Positions 1-6,276 of a DNA stretch of 7,122 nt are shown in pieces (within the stretch, counting starts at the first letter, position 1; each line of letters opens with the position of its first letter). A program made the position numbers and the translations under genes. Below the pieces are notes generated by a model, which saw only the letters and a program-made list of their open reading frames with translations, was not told the DNA's origin and searched no databases. Origin of the DNA: Ekhidna sp. (GTDB taxonomy: Bacteria > Bacteroidota > Bacteroidia > Cytophagales > Cyclobacteriaceae); assembly GCA_013214445.1 (NCBI GenBank), contig JABSPG010000048.1, forward strand, positions 6,384-13,505, read 5' to 3'.

Positions 1-165
1 TTAGTCCTATCCTCTGTACGACGAACAAAGGCGATGGTTTGTTAATTATGCTTAATTGTGGGGAGCGGTGTTGTTAAAGGTTTGTTAAAAACAAGTTGAA
101 AATCAGTGCGTTTTCATTGAGATACTCCTTTCTTTATTGAAATATCGCCTTAGCTTTATCTTCCT
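1..165. other. Intergenic leader upstream of the sensor kinase gene
   Basis: No coding region can be supported here. Plus-strand frames open from the left edge close at stops ending at 45 and 77, and the short peptides they would give are not recognisable. On the minus strand the only ATG (115-117) meets a stop after a few codons. The stretch is AT-rich and holds direct repeats between 36 and 103, listed separately. I could not find a convincing Bacteroidota promoter with both -33 and -7 elements. TAGCTTTA at 151-158 is one base from the TAnnTTTG -7 consensus but has no well-spaced TTG partner. Confidence 0.6.
36..103. promoter_or_regulatory. Cluster of short phased direct repeats, candidate operator
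   Basis: Several overlapping repeat sets are visible. GGTTTGTTAA occurs exactly at 36-45 and again at 79-88. TTAATTATG (42-50) and TTAATTGTG (52-60) differ at one base with a 10-bp period. Three 11-bp units follow head to tail: TTGTTAAAGGT (71-81), TTGTTAAAAAC (82-92) and AAGTTGAAAAT (93-103), each with GTT at the same place, so the GTT cores fall on one face of the helix. LytTR-type regulators are known to bind short direct repeats with a central GTT. The gene pair immediately downstream encodes such a regulator, so autoregulation is a reasonable inference. The match to the published LytTR consensus is only partial. Confidence 0.35.
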
Positions 166-1209
166 ATGACTAAGCAAAAGCTTTATTGGTTATGTCAGTT
201 TTTTGGTTGGGGCATTTATGGCTTCATCCAGGTGTTCTTATACACCATAGCAAATCATTATGATGCCAGTCAAGCAGTTGGTGTGCTCTATCAAGTTACC
301 TATTACATTGCTACTACTCACCTTCTCAGAAGTCTAATTCTTAGAGGAAAATGGTTGAATCTCACTTTAAGTAAGCTAATTCCTAGACTACTAGTAGCAA
401 CATTGGCTTTGAGCTTTTTGAACTATGGATACTTGCTTGTGGTAGAGTACTTCCGTGCGCGTATTACCAACCAAGATTTGATGATTTTAACAGTATTTAT
501 CAATACGCTCGGATATTGGGTTATCTACTTTATTTGGACCATTTTCTATTTTACTTTTCATTATGTAGACCGCTACAATAAATCATTGAAGGCAGAGACG
601 GCTGCTAGAGAAGTTGAGTTGATGAACCTCAAAGCTCAACTAAATCCACATTTTATTTTCAATGCGCTCAACAGTATCAGAGCCTTGGTAGATGAGAACC
701 CAAAGAAGTCGAAGGAATCAATAACCCAGTTATCACATATACTTAGAAATTCATTAATCAGTGACCGTAAGAAGCTAATTCCTTTCACAGAAGAATTAAA
801 AACAGTCAAGGATTACCTGGCACTTGAGTCCATTCGCTATGAGGAAAGACTTGTTACCAATTTTGATATTGACAAGAACTCAGGTCGATTTGCTATCCCT
901 CCCCTGATGCTTCAGACATTAGTAGAAAATGGGATTAAACATGGCATTGCCAATTTGATGCATGGTGGTGAAATTAGTATCACTACGGTTGTCAAAAGGA
1001 AACAATTGCACCTGCAAATACGTAATTCGGGACAGTTAAATGAAGAAGTTCAGAGTGGTGGCGGGGTTGGCTTGGCGAATACTCGAAAGAGACTCGAATT
1101 GATTTTTGGAGAAGGAGCCAGGTTTGAAATGAAAAATGAGAATGAAAAAACTGTTTTAACTTCGATCTCGATCCCCTCACTAGATCAAGCATTTGGCGAG
1201 CTAGGGTAA
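166..1209 (+). CDS. Four-TM sensor histidine kinase, LytS/YehU type (His_kinase family)
   Basis: This is a membrane sensor kinase of 347 residues that should autophosphorylate on histidine and pass the phosphate to the response regulator encoded next to it. The N-terminal third is hydrophobic, with about four membrane segments (roughly residues 10-29, 38-57, 72-94 and 107-132) and no large extracytoplasmic domain, so the signal is probably sensed in or at the membrane. A short linker helix leads to the His_kinase (PF06580) block QLNPHFIFNALNSI at 158-171, in which His162 is the expected phosphoacceptor. The ATP-binding part shows an N-box LVENGIKHG with Asn255 and a G-box GGGVGLANTRKRL at 298-310. 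All expected catalytic motifs are present. The ATG at 166 is the first possible start, because an in-frame TAG lies at 151-153. No clear Shine-Dalgarno precedes it. The ligand cannot be predicted. Confidence 0.93.
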   Translation: MTKQKLYWLCQFFGWGIYGFIQVFLYTIANHYDASQAVGVLYQVTYYIATTHLLRSLILRGKWLNLTLSKLIPRLLVATLALSFLNYGYLLVVEYFRARITNQDLMILTVFINTLGYWVIYFIWTIFYFTFHYVDRYNKSLKAETAAREVELMNLKAQLNPHFIFNALNSIRALVDENPKKSKESITQLSHILRNSLISDRKKLIPFTEELKTVKDYLALESIRYEERLVTNFDIDKNSGRFAIPPLMLQTLVENGIKHGIANLMHGGEISITTVVKRKQLHLQIRNSGQLNEEVQSGGGVGLANTRKRLELIFGEGARFEMKNENEKTVLTSISIPSLDQAFGELG

Positions 1210-1216
1210 TATTTTT

Positions 1217-1242
1217 AAAGTCAAGTCAAGTGATTTGACTTT
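1217..1242 (+). repeat. Inverted repeat between kinase and regulator genes
   Basis: AAAGTCAA at 1217-1224 pairs with TTGACTTT at 1235-1242, giving an 8-bp stem with a 10-nt loop. A second overlapping copy of AAGTCAA at 1223-1229 could pair with the same right arm using a shorter loop. The stem is AT-rich and is not followed by a long T-run, so it does not look like a strong intrinsic terminator. It ends 8 nt before the AGGAG ribosome binding site of the next gene. It may tune mRNA stability or the ratio of kinase to regulator, or act as an operator. Confidence 0.4.
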
Positions 1243-1250
1243 GGCCACAT

Positions 1251-1255
1251 AGGAG
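1251..1255 (+). promoter_or_regulatory. Shine-Dalgarno AGGAG of the response regulator gene
   Basis: AGGAG lies 8 nt before the ATG at 1264 and supports that start. It is the only strong Shine-Dalgarno I see in the window. This is notable because the other genes show weak or no such sequence, as is common in Bacteroidota. Confidence 0.7.
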
Positions 1256-1263
1256 TATAAAAG

Positions 1264-1974
1264 ATGAAAGCACTCATAGTAGATGATGAAAGATTGGCTA
1301 GGAAGGAACTAACCTCACTACTTGCCAGTCATCCAGAAATTGAAATCGTGGATGAGGCTGCCAATGCAGAGGAGGCTGTTGAGAAGATTGAGCAACATGA
1401 TCCCGATGTGGTATTCCTAGATATTCAGATGCCTGGCAAAACAGGATTCGAGATGCTAGAAGATATGGAGCGTGTACCCCAAGTTATCTTCACTACAGCA
1501 TATGATGAGTTTGCTCTCAAGGCTTTTGAATTTAATGCTCTAGACTACCTCCTGAAACCAATCCAGCCCGAAAGGCTTACGGAGAGTTTAAATAAAGTAA
1601 CCATCAAGGCAGCAAAGGGTTCCTCAAAAGACCAAAAACTCGGTAGCCATGATCAGGTTTTTGTGAAAGATGGAGATAAATGCTGGTTTGTAAAATTGGA
1701 AGATGTACGGCTTTTTGAATCAGATGGCAATTACATCAAAGTATACTTTGATAAATTCAAACCTATGATTCATAAATCTTTAAATGCTCTGGATGAGCGT
1801 TTGGACGATCGTCATTTTTTCAGAGCCAGTAGAAAACACATAATTAACCTTGGATGGGTTGAGTCGATAGACACATGGTTTAATGGAGGTCTGCTGGTAC
1901 AGCTAAAAGGCGGAGAAAAGATTGAAGTAAGTAGGCGTCAGTCCGCCAGGTTTAGAGAAATGATGAGTCTGTAG
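1264..1974 (+). CDS. LytTR-family DNA-binding response regulator
   Basis: This 236-residue protein has a receiver domain (about residues 1-115) and a LytTR DNA-binding domain (about 130-234), the usual size and order for the LytR/AgrA/AlgR class. In the receiver, the acidic pair Asp7-Asp8, the phosphoacceptor Asp53 in FLDIQMPG, the Thr77-Thr78 switch region and Lys98 in LLKPI are all present, so it should be phosphorylation-competent. The second half shows the LytTR features VFVKDGDK near 132-139, ESDGNYIKVYF at 152-162, HFFRASRKHIINL at 184-196 and the closing VSRRQSARFREM. It lies 54 bp after the kinase gene on the same strand, so the two form a cognate pair and probably share a transcript. 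The targets are not visible apart from possible sites upstream of the kinase gene. It ends 2 bp from the converging minus-strand gene. Confidence 0.94.
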   Translation: MKALIVDDERLARKELTSLLASHPEIEIVDEAANAEEAVEKIEQHDPDVVFLDIQMPGKTGFEMLEDMERVPQVIFTTAYDEFALKAFEFNALDYLLKPIQPERLTESLNKVTIKAAKGSSKDQKLGSHDQVFVKDGDKCWFVKLEDVRLFESDGNYIKVYFDKFKPMIHKSLNALDERLDDRHFFRASRKHIINLGWVESIDTWFNGGLLVQLKGGEKIEVSRRQSARFREMMSL

Positions 1975-1976
1975 TG

Positions 1977-2342
1977 CTAGTATTTGACTTCCTCTAAAAA
2001 CTGTTTCTCAATTTTCCAGTCTTTTGAAAGAGTCAAAAGAGCAGTGGTTTCCATTTCTGTAACATACCCTTTTTGGTGAGTATCTTCCCATACATCTACC
2101 AAGTATTTTATTCTGTCAGCCTCCGCCATCCTATTAAAGATCTTCGAAAGAAACCCTCTTGATCGCTCAAATGCTGATAAGTAGTCTTCTGCAATAAACT
2201 TATTAGCCCACTGCATTTCATCTTTTCCGTTTAGTTGATCAGCGGCGTTTTCCAGCATTTCCTTTTCATCTTCATCTAGTCCGTGATAGTGAAAAATGAT
2301 AGACTTAAGCAGTAGGAGGGCTTTTTTTGTTGTTGCGTCCAT
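1977..2342 (-). CDS. Small helical protein of unknown function, possibly TerB-like
   Basis: I do not recognise this gene with certainty. Starting from the ATG at 2342 it encodes 121 residues, soluble, charged and almost wholly alpha-helical by eye, with no signal peptide or membrane segment. The open frame extends two codons upstream to a TTG at 2348, but the ATG is the more likely start. The C-terminal half (about 75-118) has the pattern LVDVWEDTHQKGYVTEME followed by LLTLSKDWKIEKQFL. This recalls TerB-like helical proteins, where a partly acidic turn with Gly and a following Glu precede a helix and a (W/L)GI-like segment; that resemblance is only by eye. It lies 47 bp downstream of hemW on the same strand and is probably co-transcribed with it. 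The sequence TAATTTTG (minus strand, 2357-2350) matches the TAnnTTTG -7 box but lies too close to the start and lacks a -33 partner. Confidence 0.72.
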   Translation of the reverse strand: MDATTKKALLLLKSIIFHYHGLDEDEKEMLENAADQLNGKDEMQWANKFIAEDYLSAFERSRGFLSKIFNRMAEADRIKYLVDVWEDTHQKGYVTEMETTALLTLSKDWKIEKQFLEEVKY

Positions 2343-2389
2343 TGACAAGCAAAATTAGGCTTTAAACGTCATTTATCATATTCAATACA

Positions 2390-3535
2390 TCAAACGATAT
2401 TGGTTTCTTCTGGGAAGAACAGACGTAGTGCTATTTCGTCAGCTACCAGGAAACCATGTGACCTAAGACTCAAATGGCCATTATCTAAGGTCACCAGATT
2501 TTTTTGCTGCATTTCATTAATGAAGCTGTGATGGTCATTTATAAAGCTGTCTTTTCTTCCATAATCAAAGTCTGAGATCCTAATGCCTTTTGCAGTTCTG
2601 AGCCCTGTCAATATTTGCTCATTGCGCCGTTGGGTAGGTGATAGAGACTCTGTCTCATATTGAGCTTCATTCTCATTAATTCCTTTGATATACTTAGCAT
2701 TATTTCGAATATTGAAGCGTCTTTGATCCTTTCCATCAAAGGAATGCGCTCCTGGTCCAAACCCTAAGTAGGGAACGCCGGACCAATAAGAATGATTATG
2801 CCTGGAGTGGTAACCTTTTTTGCCAAAGTTTGATACTTCATAATGAAGGAACCCACTTTTCTTCAGCAAGTCAATTGCTTGAAGGTACTGGTCAGCAGCG
2901 TCGCTCTCAGGCACTTCTACTAGTTTTTGATCCCGTTCCCATTTGCCAAAAACTGTTTCGGGCTCTATCGTTAGACCATACAAGGAAATATGTTCCGGAT
3001 TTAATGCAATAGTCTTTTCAAGGTCTAGAATCCACCCCTGCTGACCATGTTCAGGAACAGCATAGATCAAATCGAGGGAAATGTTCTTAAATCCAGCTTC
3101 CCGTGCATTTGCTACCGCAGTTGATGATTGAGTAGAATCGTGAGCTCGGTTCATCCACTTTAGTCTTTCATTTTCAAAAGTCTGTATTCCTATACTGAGT
3201 CTATTAATACCTGCTTCTAGAAAGCCGGTAGCATTTTCTGTTGAGAGATCCTCTGGGTTCGCTTCTAAGGTTACCTCAGCCTCATTACATACCTCGTAGT
3301 TTTGATGAATAGTAGCAAATAACAATCTTAATTCTTCTTGCGACAACAACGATGGAGTACCGCCACCAAAATAGATGGTGTGGATCTGGTCGTTGATTTT
3401 TTCACTAGAGTTTTCGATCTCCTTGGCAATCGCCATAATCATCTCATTCTTTCTACTAAGATTAGTGCTGAAGTGAAAATCGCAGTAGTGACAAGCTTGT
3501 CGGCAAAATGGAATATGAATGTAAATGCCAGCCAT
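2390..3535 (-). CDS. hemW: Radical SAM haem chaperone HemW (HemN-like)
   Basis: HemW proteins bind haem and a [4Fe-4S] cluster and are proposed to deliver haem to membrane cytochromes. They were long annotated as oxygen-independent coproporphyrinogen oxidase. The 381 residues open with MAGIYIHIPFC, typical of the family. The radical SAM cluster motif is C-x3-C-x2-C at Cys11, Cys15 and Cys18, followed by Asp-Phe (CRQACHYCDF). The Phe20 position matters: true HemN has a fourth Cys there (CxxxCxxCxC), so this is HemW rather than HemN. Further family motifs are the SAM-binding GGGTPSLL at 57-64, EANPEDL at 91-97, RLSIGIQTF at 112-120 and HNHSYW at 246-251. The C-terminal HemN_C region runs to about residue 375. 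Length is normal and I see no break. It is divergent from the Omp85 gene, with only 25 bp between the start codons, and is followed by the small helical protein gene. Confidence 0.95.
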   Translation of the reverse strand: MAGIYIHIPFCRQACHYCDFHFSTNLSRKNEMIMAIAKEIENSSEKINDQIHTIYFGGGTPSLLSQEELRLLFATIHQNYEVCNEAEVTLEANPEDLSTENATGFLEAGINRLSIGIQTFENERLKWMNRAHDSTQSSTAVANAREAGFKNISLDLIYAVPEHGQQGWILDLEKTIALNPEHISLYGLTIEPETVFGKWERDQKLVEVPESDAADQYLQAIDLLKKSGFLHYEVSNFGKKGYHSRHNHSYWSGVPYLGFGPGAHSFDGKDQRRFNIRNNAKYIKGINENEAQYETESLSPTQRRNEQILTGLRTAKGIRISDFDYGRKDSFINDHHSFINEMQQKNLVTLDNGHLSLRSHGFLVADEIALRLFFPEETNIV

Positions 3536-3560
3536 GATTTAGGCTAAATTGCAAAGACCG
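3536..3560. promoter_or_regulatory. 25-bp divergent start-to-start gap between hemW and the Omp85 gene
   Basis: The start codons of hemW (minus strand) and the Omp85-like gene (plus strand, ATG at 3561) are separated by only 25 bp. If the upstream TTG at 3549 were the true start of the latter, the gap would shrink to 13 bp. Two separate promoters cannot fit in this space, so each promoter must lie at least partly inside the opposite coding sequence or be shared. I found no clean TTTG plus TAnnTTTG pair in either direction. Only a weak AAAG-type purine run precedes the plus-strand ATG. Confidence 0.5.
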
Positions 3561-5174
3561 ATGCAAAGAATCTTAATTCTAATGCTTTTTGTCTGTACAA
3601 GTTCAGTAGAAGCACAGCTGAAAGCTAAAATCTTCATTGACAATGATTTTTATAAAGGATTAGAATATAATGATTCCTTGGCCATGTTGCTTGATATTAA
3701 GGAAATACAGTCACAATGGATCAATGATGGTTATCTATACGCAGGGCTTGATTCAATCATGGGAGATTCAAGAGATGTTCTTGTCTACTTACATAGGGGT
3801 GATCAAGCTAAAGTGGTCTTGGACAACAAGGAAACCAAAATGGTTATTGCCGATTTGGAAAGGACACTTAATACATATAACAATAATGGATACCCTTTTG
3901 CATCTATATATCTCGACTCAATTCAGATTAACAATGGCTCTTTACATGCTAAGACAGTTGTAGATCCAGGGCCCTCAATTGTCTACGATTCTGCGTACTT
4001 CTTTCAAAGTCTAACTACAAATAAATCATACATTTTCAAGCTTTTAGATATAGTCCCGGGAGAAGATTTTAATGAGAGGGACTATCGTAGGCTTGGTGAT
4101 AAAGTCAATCGCTCATCATTCTTGACCTTGAATAGAGAAACGGACCTATCTTTTACAAATAAGAAGGCAAAGGTATTCTTGGATTTAACCGAGTCCACTT
4201 CTAGTTCCTTCCAGGGAGTTATCGGTATTCAGCAGGTGCCATCGGGACAGACTTCACTGGTTGGAAATGTTCAATTGGATATTAGGAATCTATTCAAATC
4301 AGGAAGGGAGTTCTTTCTTGATTGGGAGCGTTTTGCAGAAGAATCTCAGCGCTTAAGTCTAGTTTATAAACACCCATTCATCTTTGATTCAAGATTATCA
4401 CCTTCTTTTGGTTTTCTTCTTTTGAAGCAGGACACTACTTTCATAACAAGATCCATACATATCGGTGCTGAAACCTTTGTTTCGGCAAAAGCAGAGTTGT
4501 CTTTTTCCTACTCTAGAACTGTTGGATCACTACTTTCTAACGATTTGGAGACCATTCGTAGTTCTGGGTTAGCGGATTTTGGGCGATCGCTATACTCATT
4601 GTCTTTGGAAAAAGGGAGAGATAGGGATCTAAATCAATTGAAGGATATTGTGAGTTGGCAAGCTGATATTTCTGCTGGTAATAAGGAAATCAATAGAAAT
4701 GCCAACCTTCCTGCCGAGTACTATGATACGATTACATTCAGTACAAACTTCTATCAATTCAAGGGCATGTTTGCTTATCAAAAGACAGTCTTGAAACGTC
4801 AGTCATTTTTTCACTCACTTTCTTTTGGAGCGATGGTTAATGATGAATTGCTTAACAATGAACTTTTTCGAATTGGGGGGCTTACTACAGTTAGGGGATT
4901 TAATGAAAAAGAATTCTTTGTTCGTGAGTTTTTGCTCAGTAGAGCTGAGTTTCGGTCGTACTTTGAGGAAGGGAGCTTTGCTTACTTATTTTATGATCAG
5001 TTCATATACCGTAATCAGCAAAATCAAGATAATCCCTTCGGTATAGGCATTGGATTTGCACTTGCGACATCCTCAGGACAATTTACCTTTGCGTTGGCTA
5101 TGGGAAGATCAGAGTTTCAGCATGTTTCTTTCTCTGCAGTCAAAGCTCACTTCGGATATATATCAAGGTTTTGA
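3561..5174 (+). CDS. Omp85/BamA-TamA-like outer-membrane beta-barrel protein
   Basis: This is probably an outer-membrane protein of the Omp85 superfamily, whose members insert or translocate proteins across the outer membrane. From the ATG at 3561 it has 537 residues. The N-terminus MQRILILMLFVCTSSVEAQ is a good signal peptide with likely cleavage near residue 18. A TTG at 3549 would add four residues and is less likely. The soluble part (about 19-215) looks like one or two POTRA-like units: NNGYPFASI near 108-116 with a VDPGPSIVYDS strand, then VPGEDFNERDYRRL at 165-178. The remainder (about 215-537) has alternating hydrophobic and polar residues like barrel strands. It includes the family signature RIGGLTTVRGF at 437-447 (VRGF, motif 3) and ends in Phe, as a beta-signal should. 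With few POTRA-like units it resembles TamA or a small BamA paralogue more than the main five-POTRA BamA. It overlaps the next gene by 4 bp. Confidence 0.86.
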   Translation: MQRILILMLFVCTSSVEAQLKAKIFIDNDFYKGLEYNDSLAMLLDIKEIQSQWINDGYLYAGLDSIMGDSRDVLVYLHRGDQAKVVLDNKETKMVIADLERTLNTYNNNGYPFASIYLDSIQINNGSLHAKTVVDPGPSIVYDSAYFFQSLTTNKSYIFKLLDIVPGEDFNERDYRRLGDKVNRSSFLTLNRETDLSFTNKKAKVFLDLTESTSSSFQGVIGIQQVPSGQTSLVGNVQLDIRNLFKSGREFFLDWERFAEESQRLSLVYKHPFIFDSRLSPSFGFLLLKQDTTFITRSIHIGAETFVSAKAELSFSYSRTVGSLLSNDLETIRSSGLADFGRSLYSLSLEKGRDRDLNQLKDIVSWQADISAGNKEINRNANLPAEYYDTITFSTNFYQFKGMFAYQKTVLKRQSFFHSLSFGAMVNDELLNNELFRIGGLTTVRGFNEKEFFVREFLLSRAEFRSYFEEGSFAYLFYDQFIYRNQQNQDNPFGIGIGFALATSSGQFTFALAMGRSEFQHVSFSAVKAHFGYISRF

Positions 5175-6256
5175 AAAGAGTATTTTTTCTATCACTAGTA
5201 ATATTAATTCAAGCAATTAGGCTTCATGGTCAATCAGATACTATAGTTCTTACAGACTACAGTAAGCTACTGATTCAGGTGAATAGTAAAGGAGAGCTGT
5301 CGCCAGTTACAGGTAACCCCAATTTGCAAGATGCAGGATTCTTTATCACGGCAAATGATGATGGGATGTTGAAGTTTTGCAATAGTGAGCAGACTTCAAT
5401 TTGGGTTGAAGGACGATTAGCTAGCATTATTGACCATTGTGACTTCATCCCAATTGATGATCTCAAGCAGTTAGCGAGTTCAGATACTTTCTTTGTATCT
5501 ATTAGTGCAGCCAACTCTCTAAAAAACTTGACTTGTCAGCATGTGCTTTTTGAAGATTTAAGAGTGATACAGGAAGAAGTAGCTTTTTCGAGGAATACGA
5601 CTGATTCTGCAAATGAGTTCATAATCATTGCTCTGGTTCTAATTGTCTTTTTCACCGGGTTTATGGTAGCGCGTCACCCTTCTCGAAGCTCCTTCTTATT
5701 TCAAAAGACATTCACTCTCAAGTCGAGTGCATATGAGTTGGTAAACAGTAGTTTTTTCAGCGAGGCAAGTTTTCTGTTGTTTGGTATTTTTTCAATTATT
5801 GCTTCTTTCATACTCGTTTACCTTGAGTTACGATTTGATTATGGGTTTATATCGAACGATCTATCCGTGATGCAAATCTTTTTTTTCTGGTGCAAGTGTG
5901 CTCTTTTTCTTTTCCTATTATTTCTGGCTAAATACTTGTTTGTAACATTAGTTGCCGCGCTATTTGGTTTTAAAGGACTTAGGGACTATCAACTATTCGA
6001 CTTCATTAATTTTCACTCAATAGTTTTCTGTGGCATATTTCTTTTGACTTTCGTTGATTTTCTAATGGGAAAAACCGGCGTAATTATCGAGAGTAAATTT
6101 TTATGGATCTTTCCATCTGTTTTGATCACTTTCATCATTTGGTTTACTTCAAAATTTGTTAGCAATTCCCCACGCAGAAAACTTATGATTATTTCCTACC
6201 TTTGTGCCACGGAAATCGTCCCTGTAGTCATTCTACTTGGATATTTCTTTAAATAA
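5171..6256 (+). CDS. DUF4271 membrane protein with signal peptide and periplasmic N-domain
   Basis: The function is unknown. The gene begins with TTG at 5171 inside the TTGA that ends the Omp85 gene, a 4-nt overlap suggesting translational coupling. The next in-frame ATG is residue 66, and using it would remove an evident signal peptide (MKRVFFLSLVILIQAIRLHG), so TTG is favoured. In 361 residues there follows a periplasmic region (about 22-147) with Cys70, Cys90 and Cys122, then about six membrane segments (148-167, 199-219, 236-262, 281-299, 311-327 and 338-358). The loops after TM1, TM3 and TM5 carry the basic residues (RHPSR, FGFKGLR, NSPRRK), so by the positive-inside rule the N-domain is outside. 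The membrane half has DUF4271 traits such as ALFGFKGLRDYQLFDF and CATEIVPVVIL. My assignment rests on recall of that family and on its neighbour hemD. It is probably in one operon with both flanking genes. Confidence 0.82.
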   Translation: MKRVFFLSLVILIQAIRLHGQSDTIVLTDYSKLLIQVNSKGELSPVTGNPNLQDAGFFITANDDGMLKFCNSEQTSIWVEGRLASIIDHCDFIPIDDLKQLASSDTFFVSISAANSLKNLTCQHVLFEDLRVIQEEVAFSRNTTDSANEFIIIALVLIVFFTGFMVARHPSRSSFLFQKTFTLKSSAYELVNSSFFSEASFLLFGIFSIIASFILVYLELRFDYGFISNDLSVMQIFFFWCKCALFLFLLFLAKYLFVTLVAALFGFKGLRDYQLFDFINFHSIVFCGIFLLTFVDFLMGKTGVIIESKFLWIFPSVLITFIIWFTSKFVSNSPRRKLMIISYLCATEIVPVVILLGYFFK

Positions 6257-6276
6257 TCACAAAACGAAATACTTGT

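Noticed and set aside
1..77. Tail of an upstream plus-strand gene, or start of a divergent gene at the left edge
   Set aside because: Frames open from the edge give only 14-24 unrecognisable residues, and the only divergent candidate uses a TTG with fewer than ten codons visible.
992..1192. Minus-strand open frame of 66 codons inside the kinase gene
   Set aside because: It lies wholly opposite the conserved ATP-binding region of the kinase and has no recognisable motif; it is a shadow.
1217..1242. Intrinsic terminator after the kinase gene
   Set aside because: The stem is AT-rich and is followed by no more than three T residues, so strong termination is unlikely.
2343..2348. TTG at 2348 as the start of the small minus-strand gene
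   Set aside because: An ATG two codons later (2342) is the more usual start and nothing supports the longer form.
2390..3535. Annotation as HemN, oxygen-independent coproporphyrinogen III oxidase
   Set aside because: The cluster motif is CxxxCxxC followed by Asp-Phe, without HemN's fourth Cys, and the length of 381 fits HemW.
3338..3547. Plus-strand open frame opposite the start of hemW, ending next to the Omp85 gene
   Set aside because: It lies opposite the radical SAM motif region of hemW, which is clearly real, and its peptide has no family features.
3549..3560. TTG at 3549 as the start of the Omp85-like gene
   Set aside because: The ATG at 3561 gives a cleaner signal peptide (a basic residue and then the hydrophobic core); the TTG adds only four residues, duplicating Met-Gln-Arg.
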